64,000 nucleotides of DNA from Paenibacillus whitsoniae. Its GTDB lineage: Bacteria > Bacillota > Bacilli > Paenibacillales > NBRC-103111. Made by a program: the position numbers and the translations under genes. Of the stretch, positions 1 to 9,021 are shown in pieces. The stretch's first letter is position 1. Each line of letters starts with the position of its first letter. The DNA is taken from assembly GCF_003955665.1 (NCBI RefSeq), contig NZ_RXHU01000056.1:60322-124321 (forward strand), read 5' to 3'. The notes under the pieces were generated by a model, which saw only the letters and a list, made by a program, of their open reading frames with translations, made no database searches and was not told where the DNA came from.

Positions 1-1269
1 GATTAGGTTCTCGTCTAATCAATTTTCTATAAATCCAGTCAAAAAAGTTTCTTTGAGTTTTAAAGTTTCCTTTAAAGAGTTGATGCTTCAACCTATATAT
101 GAAATGCACACATTTAAATAATTTAGTGTGAGCAAGAGCAATGGATTGGACCATTGCTTGATCCATGCTTTGAGATGCCTCAGTAAGTGACTTGTTTAAA
201 TCTTGTATCAATTGCCTATTTTCTAGATTTTCTTTAATTAAATCATCTATTAGTTGCTTATTAGATTGATCTTTATTGGAAAGCTCTGCTATTGTTTGTT
301 TATTTAATTGATCTTGCTTGAGCAGGTCTTGTACCAACTGGCTATTTTCTTGATTTAGCTCTAGCAACTCTTCCATGGAGTGCTTATTTTGTTGTATCCG
401 ATTAAATAACTCTTCTATTTCTTGCTTATTTAATTGATCTTGATTATTTAACTCCTCTATTTGAAATAATTTATAGTAGAAGTTATAACTTTCAATGTTA
501 TGCATCTCACTTCTTTGAGACTCCAAGACTTCCACGAAATTTGTATACAAATAAGCAATTTTTTCTTCGGAAAGAAGACTTAATTCGGCAACCGACGACT
601 TACTATGTCTAAGCTCTGTTTTTATACTTTCTCTAATCTTGATTTCTATCTCATTGTTAAGTTCAAAACCTGTGAATGTGGCGATTTTCTCTGCGCTTTC
701 CAATGTTTCCTCAACTATAGAGTCATAGTACAATACTAACTTGTTACACCCTTTCAAATTTTCAGTAACATTAATCATGTGGTAGTACCATAAGGTAATG
801 CCACTTTTCAAATTAATTCCATTTCTCTTGTATAATGACTCAGCAACATCAAGTGGATTTCTCAAAGTAATAATATAACTAGCTTCTATACCCAAATTTT
901 CGAAAATTTCTTTCCAGAGTGGTAGTAAAATACAAGTACGGGGATCTTTGAACCCCCAAACTGACATACTACCAAACTCCCGTTTAACTAAGTTAATTAA
1001 TTCTAATTTATATTTTTGTACTTTAGAATTATCTAGCCAATCAATTGGTAAAGGAGCAAGACTATCCCATCGGTGATTTAATTCGGTTAAAATATTCTCA
1101 TGTATTTCCACTATACCACTATGTTCCCAAAAACCTTCAGGATTATCTTCGTTAATAGCTAGTAAATCTTCTTCTCGTCCAATATACACTCCTAGATTAT
1201 TTAATGTTCTCATTAACATCGAAGTTCCACTTCTATGCATGCCTAAGATTATGATAGCTTTGTTCATTC
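1..1269 (-). CDS. Sulfotransferase-like P-loop protein with coiled-coil C-terminus (left-truncated, start out of frame)
   Basis: The protein opens with strand-loop motif IIILGMHRSGTS, the PAPS-binding P-loop of the sulfotransferase superfamily. GFKDPRT and RNPLDVAESLYKRNG follow, the latter resembling the 3'-phosphate-binding segment. The second half is a coiled coil of repeated NKQ/DQLNKQ-type heptads, followed by a basic tail that runs off the left edge. The reading frame that encodes the P-loop has no ATG, GTG or TTG before the motif. The obvious ATG at 1269 (codons for M-N-K) lies in another frame, separated by a run of five A on the coding strand (1259-1263); six A would restore MNKKAIIILGMHRSG. 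So either the sequence has a one-base error or the gene is frameshifted. It lies beyond the terminator of the polysaccharide operon. Sulfation of a surface glycan is only a guess; the substrate cannot be told. Confidence 0.7.
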
Positions 1270-1475
1270 CTTCATTCTTCCTCTTGTCAGTTTATTTTCT
1301 GAGCTAAAAATAACATCACATTTCTATGGTTTTTTATATCTTTTGTTGCAACGATTCTCGGAATTCCGAACTTCTAATTTTAATAGCCCATTCCGCCATT
1401 TCTTTCTCTCTAACTTCCAATGAAGTTGTCCGCAGTACCATCAACAATGTCGAAAACATACTATATTATACACAC

Positions 1476-1518
1476 AAAAAACGATTCCTTTCCACATCTT
1501 GCGGAATAGGAATCGTTT
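1476..1518 (-). terminator. Rho-independent terminator of the rml/polysaccharide operon
   Basis: Perfect 10-bp inverted repeat AAACGATTCC (1479-1488) / GGAATCGTTT (1509-1518). Read on the minus strand it is followed by six T (1476-1481). It lies just after the rmlD stop codon and separates the operon from the sulfotransferase-like gene. Confidence 0.88.
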
Positions 1519-1526
1519 CCAAGTTA

Positions 1527-2372
1527 TCATTCTTCCTTTAGTTCGTTAAGAAACGCTCTCAAGCCGTCACGCCATGGCCGCATGTCCTCAAAACCATTCG
1601 CCAGAATCGCCCCATGCTCCATCACGGAATACTTTGGCCTCGGCGCTGGCCTTGGAAACTCTTCAGTCGTACAGGGTTCAACTCTAATCCCAATACCGCT
1701 CTCTTCAAAAATCGCACAAGCGAACTCATACCAAGTGCAGACGCCTGAATTGGATGCGTGATACGTGCCATATTTTTCGGTTTGAATTAATTGTTCCAAG
1801 AATAAGGCTAAATCCAGCGTGTAAGTCGGAGACCCAAACTGATCGTGAACCACTTTGAGGGAATCTCTTGTTTTGGCAAGAGATAACATCGTTTTTACAA
1901 AATTCCCGCCATACCTCCCGTACACCCAAGAAGTACGCACGATAAACGCTCTACTGGAAAGGGATCGAACATGCAGTTCGCCTGCCCTTTTCGACTTTCC
2001 ATAGACACTCTGTGGATTCGTTTCATCATCTTCTCGATAAGCTTGTGTTGCGGTGCCGTCAAATACATAGTCCGTGCTGATATAGCAAAACTTCGCTCCA
2101 ACGCGCTCAGCTGCGATTGCGAGGCTTTTTGTGCCTTCCCCATTAACGAGAAAAGCCTTCTCCTCCTCCGACTCTGCCGAATCCACGGCCGTGTAAGCAG
2201 CGCTGTGAATCACCACATCGGGTTGATGCTCATCAAGAACAAACAGACATTGTTGTGCGTTCGTAATATCAAGTTGTTCCCGACCTAGCCCAAATACTTT
2301 GTGCTTTGCCCGAAGCAACTTAACAACTTCTTGACCAAGTTGGCCGTTGGCACCAGTTACAAGAATTTTCAT
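1527..2372 (-). CDS. rmlD: dTDP-4-dehydrorhamnose reductase
   Basis: Last step of dTDP-L-rhamnose synthesis: NADPH-dependent reduction of dTDP-4-dehydro-L-rhamnose in the cytoplasm. About 281 residues, the usual length. The Rossmann motif GANGQLG lies at residues 7-13, followed by TDYVFDG and the catalytic YxxxK as YGKSK. The ATG at 2372 gives the family's usual MKILVTG beginning; an upstream in-frame start would only add residues overlapping rmlB. It starts one base after the rmlB stop, so translational coupling is likely. It is the last gene before the terminator. By eye rmlD and rmlB are richer in G+C than the neighbouring glycosyltransferases. Confidence 0.96.
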   Translation of the reverse strand: MKILVTGANGQLGQEVVKLLRAKHKVFGLGREQLDITNAQQCLFVLDEHQPDVVIHSAAYTAVDSAESEEEKAFLVNGEGTKSLAIAAERVGAKFCYISTDYVFDGTATQAYREDDETNPQSVYGKSKRAGELHVRSLSSRAFIVRTSWVYGRYGGNFVKTMLSLAKTRDSLKVVHDQFGSPTYTLDLALFLEQLIQTEKYGTYHASNSGVCTWYEFACAIFEESGIGIRVEPCTTEEFPRPAPRPKYSVMEHGAILANGFEDMRPWRDGLRAFLNELKEE

Positions 2373-2373
2373 C

Positions 2374-3393
2374 TTATTGAGCACCCAGCCGTGAACTATA
2401 CTGCTCCTGAAAATAGGCTTGATATTCACCAGACTGTATTCGTTTCCACCAATCCTGATTATTTAAATACCAACGAATGGTAGCTTCAATCCCCGTTTCA
2501 AAATTATGCTTCGGCTGCCATCCAAGCTCTTTCGTAATTTTTGTCGGATCAATACCGTATCTCCGATCATGCCCCGGACGATCTTTCACAAACTGAATCA
2601 GGATTTCAGGCTTGCCCAACTGTTCAAGAATCGCTTTTACAATATGAATATTTGTTCTCTCATTATTTCCGCCAATATTATAGACTTCACCGTTTACACC
2701 CTGATGCATCACTAAATCAATTGCACTGCAGTGATCCTCGACATACAGCCAATCTCGGATGTTCAATCCATCGCCATATACCGGAAGAGGCCTATCGTTA
2801 AGCGCGTTTGCAATGATTAGTGGAATCAGCTTCTCCGGGAACTGATACGGCCCGTAATTGTTGGAGCAACGTGTAATATTTACAGGCAAACCGAACGTTT
2901 CAAAATATGCCCGAGCCAACAAATCAGACCCTGCCTTGCTCGCAGAATACGGACTATTCGGTGCTAACGGTGTCTCTTCTGTAAACAGACCCGTTTCACC
3001 TAACGAGCCATATACTTCATCCGTCGAGACATGAACGAATTTTTGCACACTATATTTACGAGCCGCGTCAAGCAGCACCTGAGTTCCTAGGACATTCGTC
3101 TTAACAAAAACATCCGGTTCCAGAATACTTCGATCCACATGCGACTCCGCGGCGAAATGGACAACGGCTTGAACGCCTTGTTCAAATAAACTGTCTACTA
3201 ACTTTGAATCCGTAATACTGCCTTTTACAAACGTATAATTCTCATTGCTTTGAATTGCCTTAAGGTTCTCCAGATTGCCCGCGTAGGTTAGAGCATCTAA
3301 ATTAATAAAATGATAACCCGGGTAACGATCAAGCATGTAATGTACAAAATTACTGCCGATGAAGCCGGCTCCGCCGGTGATGAGAACTTTCAT
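2374..3393 (-). CDS. rmlB: dTDP-glucose 4,6-dehydratase
   Basis: Converts dTDP-glucose to dTDP-4-dehydro-6-deoxyglucose with bound NAD+, second step of dTDP-L-rhamnose synthesis. The N-terminal GGAGFIGSNF is the NAD-binding motif. STDEVYGSLGE carries the dehydratase Asp-Glu pair and YSASKAGSD is the YxxxK catalytic motif. Start ATG at 3393 was chosen because GGGAGG sits 7-8 bases upstream and the product begins MKVLITGG; about 339 residues, normal for the family. It follows galU by 13 bases and is adjacent to rmlD. Confidence 0.97.
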   Translation of the reverse strand: MKVLITGGAGFIGSNFVHYMLDRYPGYHFINLDALTYAGNLENLKAIQSNENYTFVKGSITDSKLVDSLFEQGVQAVVHFAAESHVDRSILEPDVFVKTNVLGTQVLLDAARKYSVQKFVHVSTDEVYGSLGETGLFTEETPLAPNSPYSASKAGSDLLARAYFETFGLPVNITRCSNNYGPYQFPEKLIPLIIANALNDRPLPVYGDGLNIRDWLYVEDHCSAIDLVMHQGVNGEVYNIGGNNERTNIHIVKAILEQLGKPEILIQFVKDRPGHDRRYGIDPTKITKELGWQPKHNFETGIEATIRWYLNNQDWWKRIQSGEYQAYFQEQYSSRLGAQ

Positions 3394-3406
3394 TTTCTTT
3401 CCTCCC

Positions 3407-4276
3407 TTAGTTTTTTGCAATAACGTCCTTCAAGTAATTCAATAATTCTTCCTTAAGTTCCCAGCGTCCTAGCGCAAAGTCAACTGTAGTTTTGATAAAA
3501 CCTAGCTTTTCACCTACATCATATCTAATTCCATCAAAATCGTAAGCATACACACTTTCAGTTTCATTAAGTATAGCAATTGCATCTGTTAGTTGAATCT
3601 CTCCGCCACGTCCTGCTTGAGTAACTTCCAAAATGTCAAAAATTTTAGGTGTTAAAATGTATCTCCCCATAATTCCAAGGTTGGAGTTAGTGATATTATT
3701 GGTTGGCTTTTCAAATAACTTCAGTGTCTTATAAACCTTCTCACTTGATTTCACAGCCTCAATAATTCCATAACGTGAGCGATCCTCATCACGCACTTGT
3801 TTGACACCAATTATTGATGAGTTATACATGCTATAGAGATCTATCATTTGTTTTAAACACGGTGTCTCGGAAACCACAATGTCATCACCAAGGAGTACAG
3901 CAAACGGCTCATCCCCAATAAACTTTCGTGCACACCAAATTGCATGACCAAGGCCCTTTGGTTCTTTTTGTCGTATATAATGAATATCTACCAATCTCGA
4001 AGGCTTTTGAACTTCATCTAAAAGTTCCAATTTTCCCTTATTTAATAGATTCTGTTCTAATTCAAAATAGTTATCAAAATGATCCTCGATAGCTCTCTTC
4101 CCTCGACCAGTAACTATTATAATATCCTCTATGCCAGAAGCCACGGCCTCTTCAACTATATATTGAATCGTCGGCTTATCTACAATTGGAAGCATTTCTT
4201 TTGGCATTGCTTTAGTAGCAGGGAGAAATCTAGTCCCAAGACCAGCCGCTGGAATAATGGCTTTTTTAATACGCAT
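3407..4276 (-). CDS. galU: UTP-glucose-1-phosphate uridylyltransferase
   Basis: Makes UDP-glucose from UTP and glucose-1-phosphate. The nucleotidyltransferase signature AAGLGTRFLPATKAMPKEML is near the N-terminus; later landmarks are LGDDIV and EKPTNN. The ATG at 4276 follows a GGGGGAG run; a TTG four codons earlier would overlap that Shine-Dalgarno and is disfavoured. About 289 residues, as in GtaB/GalU. It is inserted between rmlC and rmlB, splitting the usual rmlACBD block, and is visibly more A+T-rich than rmlB and rmlD. It supplies UDP-glucose, presumably for the same glycan. Confidence 0.95.
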   Translation of the reverse strand: MRIKKAIIPAAGLGTRFLPATKAMPKEMLPIVDKPTIQYIVEEAVASGIEDIIIVTGRGKRAIEDHFDNYFELEQNLLNKGKLELLDEVQKPSRLVDIHYIRQKEPKGLGHAIWCARKFIGDEPFAVLLGDDIVVSETPCLKQMIDLYSMYNSSIIGVKQVRDEDRSRYGIIEAVKSSEKVYKTLKLFEKPTNNITNSNLGIMGRYILTPKIFDILEVTQAGRGGEIQLTDAIAILNETESVYAYDFDGIRYDVGEKLGFIKTTVDFALGRWELKEELLNYLKDVIAKN

Positions 4277-4322
4277 ATTCTCCCCCAAATCAATTTTTCA
4301 ACTAACTGAATTCAAATGAAAA

Positions 4323-4871
4323 TTAATAAAAATTTATCTCTGCATCTCGTAACAGAGGGTGTTTCTCATCCTTCGCTGAAAGAATCGGATTGGCAGTTGG
4401 CCATTCAATCCCAATATCCGGATCATTCCACAAAATCCCTCTATCTTGTTCAGGTGAATAATACTCATCAACCTTATACAGTACCTGAGTATTAGGTACA
4501 ATTGTACAAAATCCATGTGCAAATCCTTTTGGAACTAGCAATTGCCTCTTATTAGTGTCACTTAGAATTACTCCTACCCATTGTCCATATGTAGTTGAAT
4601 TTTTACGAATATCAACTACCACATCATAAATAGCTCCTGTAACTGCCCTAACAAGTTTAGTTTGAGCTTTAGGGTTCAATTGATAATGAAGTCCCCTCAA
4701 TACACCAGCCTCGACCGAAAGTGACTGATTGTCTTGAACAAAAGCATGTTCTATACCATGAATAGAGAATTTTACACTATTATAGCTTTCCATGAAAAAG
4801 CCCCGATTATCTCCATGAACATCCGGCTCTACAATATGTACTCCCTCTAGTTTAGTATTTAATATTCTCAT
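4323..4871 (-). CDS. rmlC: dTDP-4-dehydrorhamnose 3,5-epimerase
   Basis: Third enzyme of dTDP-L-rhamnose synthesis, a cupin epimerase acting at C3 and C5. Visible family landmarks: GFFMESYN, LRGLHYQ with the catalytic His, VVVDIRKNSTTYGQW, PKGFAHGFC and YYSPEQDRGILWNDP. Length 182 residues matches the family. An AGGAG lies 9 bases before the ATG. It follows rmlA by 12 bases. Confidence 0.97.
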   Translation of the reverse strand: MRILNTKLEGVHIVEPDVHGDNRGFFMESYNSVKFSIHGIEHAFVQDNQSLSVEAGVLRGLHYQLNPKAQTKLVRAVTGAIYDVVVDIRKNSTTYGQWVGVILSDTNKRQLLVPKGFAHGFCTIVPNTQVLYKVDEYYSPEQDRGILWNDPDIGIEWPTANPILSAKDEKHPLLRDAEINFY

Positions 4872-4883
4872 TGAAGTTTTCTC

Positions 4884-5627
4884 CTATAATTTTAATTTTC
4901 CAAAGTCTTCACCGTAATACATATCTTTTGCTAATTCATTAGCTCTTGCTAGTGATGCGTGAGTACCCGCATCTGTCCACCAACCATTTAGAACATCATA
5001 GGTAAGTTGCTCTCGCTTAATATACTCGTTATTGACATCAGTAATCTCGAGCTCCCCCCGACCTGATGGACGTAACGTTTTTACAATATCAAACACCGTG
5101 CTATCATACATGTATATTCCAGTTACTGCATAATTACTTTTAGGGTGTGTAGGCTTTTCCTCAATAGATCTGATTTGTTCTCCTGCCAATTCCGGAACGC
5201 CGTATCTTTGAGGATCTTGTACTTCCTGAATCAGAATTTTTGCTCCTACATGCTGATCCTTGAAATTTTGTACAAATGGAACAATACTTTCTTCAAAAAC
5301 ATTATCCCCAAGAATGACCACCATCTGGTCTTTCCCCACGAAGTGCTCAGCAAGATCAAGGGCTTGTGCAATCCCCCCCGCCTCATCCTGAACCTTATAT
5401 GTAAAAGTAACTCCCATTTCCTTTCCGCTTCCTAAAAGATTCACAACATCTCCCATGTGATCTTTTCCCGTTACAATAAGGATGTCTTGGATGTCGGCTT
5501 GCTTTAATTTTGCGACAGCATGAAAAATCATTGGGTACTTACCCACAGGTAACAAATGCTTATTTGTTACTTTAGTGAGTGGGTATAGCCTCGAACCTGT
5601 TCCGCCTGCTAAAATAATTCCCTTCAT
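4884..5627 (-). CDS. rmlA: Glucose-1-phosphate thymidylyltransferase (short form)
   Basis: Activates glucose-1-phosphate to dTDP-glucose, the first step of dTDP-L-rhamnose synthesis. The N-terminal ILAGGTGSRLYPLTKVTNKHL is a nucleotidyltransferase signature; GDNVFEE and EEKPTHPKSN follow. At 247 residues it is shorter than the classical ~290-residue RmlA and lacks the C-terminal helical extension that forms the allosteric site in that form; such short versions are common in Gram-positive rml operons. The start follows the upstream GT2 stop by three bases. Confidence 0.93.
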   Translation of the reverse strand: MKGIILAGGTGSRLYPLTKVTNKHLLPVGKYPMIFHAVAKLKQADIQDILIVTGKDHMGDVVNLLGSGKEMGVTFTYKVQDEAGGIAQALDLAEHFVGKDQMVVILGDNVFEESIVPFVQNFKDQHVGAKILIQEVQDPQRYGVPELAGEQIRSIEEKPTHPKSNYAVTGIYMYDSTVFDIVKTLRPSGRGELEITDVNNEYIKREQLTYDVLNGWWTDAGTHASLARANELAKDMYYGEDFGKLKL

Positions 5628-5630
5628 TAA

Positions 5631-6422
5631 TTAGTCACTCCTTGGATTATATTTACCTATCAATAGACCTACTAAAATTCTTAACAACAATAAATTACCC
5701 CGAAGTGGACTTATTTTCGTTGGAATTTTTCCTATTGGATACTCTCTCGTTACTGGGATTTCCTTAACTTTGTAGCCTAATCGTGGTGCCTTTACTGAAA
5801 CATAAGCAAGTAATTCATACGTACTGAACAAATGACGAAATGGTTTTAATTTGTTATCTAACAAAAACTTTTTTGAATGAGCACGAAATCCGTTCGTTGT
5901 ATCCGTGTATTTAAACCCTGACAACAATGAAATAAATGGGGCATGAATTAATTTAATTGCTAGCTTACGCGAGAACGGGGTATTAATTTCCTTACCACCA
6001 GGTACATAACGAGAACCTTGTACAAAATCTACTTTATTATCTAGTTCACCAATAAATAAGGGGATCGATTCCACACTATCCTTGTTATTACCATCAACTG
6101 TAATTATACCTTCGTAACCTTGTGATAACGCATACGAGAACCCCATCCTTAACTGCGCACTTAACTTCCCAGTATCTTGCTTGGTCAAAACTGCTCTGAC
6201 ACCATTAGATATTAAAAATTCGTCCTGTAACGATCCATCCGTGCTTCCCCCATCTAAAATGATTATATCAATGAGGTCCCCTAGTTTACTAAGACGTTTT
6301 AATTCTTTTTGGATCTTCTCTCCCTCATTAATGACAGGAATACATACGCAATATTTATGAATTCTCGGCTTGAATTCTGTAAGCTCATATTTAGGCACTT
6401 CCCAATCTGGATCAAACTTCAT
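5631..6422 (-). CDS. Family 2 glycosyltransferase (polyprenyl-phosphate sugar transferase type)
   Basis: A 263-residue GT-A enzyme. CVCIPVINEGEKI begins the fold, ILDGGSTDGSL carries the nucleotide-binding Asp, and TVDGNNKDSVES takes the place of the DxD metal site. Similar soluble GT2 proteins transfer a sugar from a nucleotide donor to a lipid phosphate or a growing glycan; donor and acceptor cannot be read from sequence. No membrane segments. The start overlaps the stop of the preceding TIM-barrel gene (TAATG), and an AAAGGGGGG run lies upstream. Confidence 0.8.
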   Translation of the reverse strand: MKFDPDWEVPKYELTEFKPRIHKYCVCIPVINEGEKIQKELKRLSKLGDLIDIIILDGGSTDGSLQDEFLISNGVRAVLTKQDTGKLSAQLRMGFSYALSQGYEGIITVDGNNKDSVESIPLFIGELDNKVDFVQGSRYVPGGKEINTPFSRKLAIKLIHAPFISLLSGFKYTDTTNGFRAHSKKFLLDNKLKPFRHLFSTYELLAYVSVKAPRLGYKVKEIPVTREYPIGKIPTKISPLRGNLLLLRILVGLLIGKYNPRSD

Positions 6423-7258
6423 TACTGATCCCCCCTTTTTATATCAAAATAAGTATTAGCAACGAATTCTAGAGCCTGTTTAACTGCTACTACATCAGAC
6501 TCTAATAAATTATTTTTCATTTCAATAGAGAGCCACCCATCATAATGCATCTCTCTCAGACAAGCTGCAACTTTGGAATGATTTTCCTTACCAATGAGAT
6601 TTAGGAAAGGTTCACTGATATGAAAATGTCCGATATACGGGTAGCTTTTTTCCAATATGTCATGCGGGCTCTCATTATTAATAAAAATTGTTCCTGTATC
6701 AATTTGCAATTTTATTGAAGGATGATTGAGCTCTTTAACGAATTCAAGAGTCTCCAACGTACCTGTCAAAAAATTACATCCATATGCCACTGGATTAGCT
6801 TCAATACAAAAGGATACACTTTTCTTTCTGGCCATTTCCCCAAGAATATGGAAAAACTCAAGAGCTTGATTATAGGCTTCATTATCACTAATGTCTTTAA
6901 TATACCTATTTTTAGGTGAGCCAAAAACAAGTACATTGGTGCCCATCATTGAAGCCATGTTAATTATTTTTTGGAGATAGTCTAGCGTGTGCTTCTGCGA
7001 TATCCTATCACCAAAAATAGAAAGGTGTGGCTTTCCAAATAATAAGGATTGCATTGCAATCAGTTTGAACCCTTCGTTCTCCCAAAAAGACTTATACTTT
7101 GAAATAACAGCTTTTTCCACTATTTCTGGATCAGAAATAACCTTTGTAGGAGCAACCTCTAGACCTTCAACATTATTAATCTTTAAAAGGGTAGTTATTT
7201 CTTCATTTAAACGACTATCCCAAGCAATATTAGAAATTGCTAGTTTCACTATTTTCAT
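6422..7258 (-). CDS. Sugar phosphate isomerase/epimerase-like TIM-barrel protein
   Basis: 278 residues of the xylose-isomerase-like/AP-endonuclease-2 fold. Likely divalent-metal ligands are the Glu in CIEANP, the Asp in LQIDTGT, the His in GHFHISEP and the Glu in LSIEMKN, in the order expected for this superfamily. Reactions in the family include isomerisation, epimerisation and dehydration of sugars. It overlaps the SDR gene upstream by 29 bases and the GT2 gene downstream by one base, so the three are probably translated together and may act on the same sugar. GTG three codons downstream is an alternative start. Confidence 0.75.
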   Translation of the reverse strand: MKIVKLAISNIAWDSRLNEEITTLLKINNVEGLEVAPTKVISDPEIVEKAVISKYKSFWENEGFKLIAMQSLLFGKPHLSIFGDRISQKHTLDYLQKIINMASMMGTNVLVFGSPKNRYIKDISDNEAYNQALEFFHILGEMARKKSVSFCIEANPVAYGCNFLTGTLETLEFVKELNHPSIKLQIDTGTIFINNESPHDILEKSYPYIGHFHISEPFLNLIGKENHSKVAACLREMHYDGWLSIEMKNNLLESDVVAVKQALEFVANTYFDIKRGDQ

Positions 7259-8015
7259 TCTCCAATCTTGTAAAGCTTCTTATGCCTCCAAAAACCTGGT
7301 CTTTTGTTATCATGTATTCGCTGTCTTTGTTAAAGAAATACGAATATATACTTTTCATATTATAGTTCACAGGAGTTTTATCAGTTATAGTCTTGAAATC
7401 TATTCCGAAACAACTTTGAGCAATCTCATGTGCAGAAACAGGTTCAGTAGCAAAATTGATTAAACTTAAATTTTCATGACGTACAGTTTGGATATCATTC
7501 CAAAGTCTCGACATATCATAAAATTGGAACACACTTTGGTGATGTGTCAAGTGAAGACAGTTGTTGTTCATTAAATCAAAAATGATATTTTTCTTTAAAC
7601 CTGCACCAAACAATCCAGGTAAACGAATAATAGTAAATTTTTTGAAGTTTTCTTGTACAAATTGTTCAAGATAATATCTATGTTTGCCATATGGTTCTAA
7701 CTCCGCGGCATTTATTTGAGTATTTTCATCAACTTCCTTAGGATATTTGTAGACATCCACAGTTGATATAAGAATAAATTCTTCAGCATCTATTTTTTTT
7801 AGGTGTTCAGTTAATTTCTGGATGTTTGCAAAATCTTGCTCAGGCTCTTGATTAGCCTTCCATTTTACAGCCGGTGCTCCAGCACATATAACTAAAGAAA
7901 ATTTCATTCCATCGATTTCTTGAATATTTTTTGAGTTATAGAGTTCATCAAAGCTAGTTTGTTTAAGTAAAGAACTCCCAACAAAACCCGTATATCCGAT
8001 GAGTGCAGTACTCAT
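7230..8015 (-). CDS. NAD-dependent epimerase/dehydratase-like SDR protein
   Basis: The ATG at 8015 has GGGAGGC eight bases upstream and gives the product MSTALIGYTGFVGSSLL with the Rossmann motif GYTGFVG. An upstream in-frame start would overlap the GT2 gene and is rejected. LISTVDVYKYP and EPYGKHRYYLEQF occupy the catalytic positions, but the YxxxK lysine seems to be arginine (YGKHR), so the activity may be altered. About 261 residues, shorter than typical 300-residue epimerases. It sits between a GT2 and the TIM-barrel isomerase. Substrate unknown. Confidence 0.72.
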   Translation of the reverse strand: MSTALIGYTGFVGSSLLKQTSFDELYNSKNIQEIDGMKFSLVICAGAPAVKWKANQEPEQDFANIQKLTEHLKKIDAEEFILISTVDVYKYPKEVDENTQINAAELEPYGKHRYYLEQFVQENFKKFTIIRLPGLFGAGLKKNIIFDLMNNNCLHLTHHQSVFQFYDMSRLWNDIQTVRHENLSLINFATEPVSAHEIAQSCFGIDFKTITDKTPVNYNMKSIYSYFFNKDSEYMITKDQVFGGIRSFTRLENENSETSNF

Positions 8016-8031
8016 AGATGATAGCCTCCCC

Positions 8032-9021
8032 TTATTCTTTTGTTGCAGCAACCTCTCTGTCGCTATGATAATCCACATCATTTTTATATTTTTTAGGCTT
8101 ATATAGCTCAACCGAACTTGTAGTATAGAAGGGTCTATTCTGAATCTCAATTAACAATCTAGATATATATTCTCCTAACATGCCGACAATAAAGAAAAGG
8201 CCGGTGAAACCAAAACTAATTAGTATCATAAGGGTTGTCCAACCCTCAACAATATTCTTATTGAAAAAATAATTATAAAAAGCATAAATTGCCATAGAAA
8301 TACTAAAAAGAAAGAATGCAATAGACAAATAATGTGACGCTTTAAGACCTATATTGGAAAAAGATACAATCACATCAAGAGCAGTACTTACATTTTCTCG
8401 ATTGAGTTTCGATCTAGGAGAACTCAGCTTAGCAATTGGAGAATACGAAATAAACTGTTTTTTAAATCCGGTATAAGCATATAATGCCTTGCGATAGCGA
8501 ACCTTTTCTTTTAAATTTAACATGGAATTGAGCGCGCGGCGGGAAACAAGTCTAATTGATTCCGTTTTTAAATCTAAATTTAAATGAGAAAAATAATTTA
8601 TTACTTTATAAAACAATTTAGAAGTTATCTTTAAACCTGTATTAGGAGATGCAGCAACAATATCGTAGCCTGAAACTGCAGTTTTATATAGTGATTGTAT
8701 TATTTCTAATGGATATTCAAAATTAATATTTTCAATTTCAAAAATAAAATCACCTATAGACTTAACCAAACCTGCATTCATGGCTTGTTCTATACCATGT
8801 TTTCTCGATAAATTAATTATCGTCATATTACCAAGAAGAACTTCATACGCTTTCCTAGCATTCTCTAAAGTATTATCACTACTTGCATCATTTATTAATA
8901 TAATCTCATAATGTTTGAAAATTGAAGCGAGGGCGGCATTTAACTGCTCAATCCCAGCTAACACTCGAGTCCCTTCATTTCGCACATAAACAACTGCAGA
9001 GACAAAGACCTGTTCCTTCAC
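8032..9021 (-). CDS. Membrane-anchored family 2 glycosyltransferase, GtrB/DPM1-like
   Basis: 329 residues. The N-terminal GT-A domain has SAVVYVRNEG and LINDASSDNT. Two C-terminal membrane helices (SIAFFLFSISMAIYAFYNYF and LMILISFGFTGLFFIVGMLG) end in GEYISRLLIEIQNRP, the usual end of GtrB-type proteins, which load a sugar onto undecaprenyl phosphate on the cytoplasmic face. The segment where GtrB proteins have the DADLQDP metal motif reads FEIENINFEYP, so the usual aspartates are missing. GTG start, with GGAGG seven bases upstream and a GTGA overlap with the FAD-protein gene. Confidence 0.83.
   Translation of the reverse strand: MKEQVFVSAVVYVRNEGTRVLAGIEQLNAALASIFKHYEIILINDASSDNTLENARKAYEVLLGNMTIINLSRKHGIEQAMNAGLVKSIGDFIFEIENINFEYPLEIIQSLYKTAVSGYDIVAASPNTGLKITSKLFYKVINYFSHLNLDLKTESIRLVSRRALNSMLNLKEKVRYRKALYAYTGFKKQFISYSPIAKLSSPRSKLNRENVSTALDVIVSFSNIGLKASHYLSIAFFLFSISMAIYAFYNYFFNKNIVEGWTTLMILISFGFTGLFFIVGMLGEYISRLLIEIQNRPFYTTSSVELYKPKKYKNDVDYHSDREVAATKE

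Noticed and set aside
1326..1541. 71-codon plus-strand frame between the sulfotransferase-like gene and rmlD
   Set aside because: It crosses the operon terminator and has no ribosome-binding site or recognisable motif.
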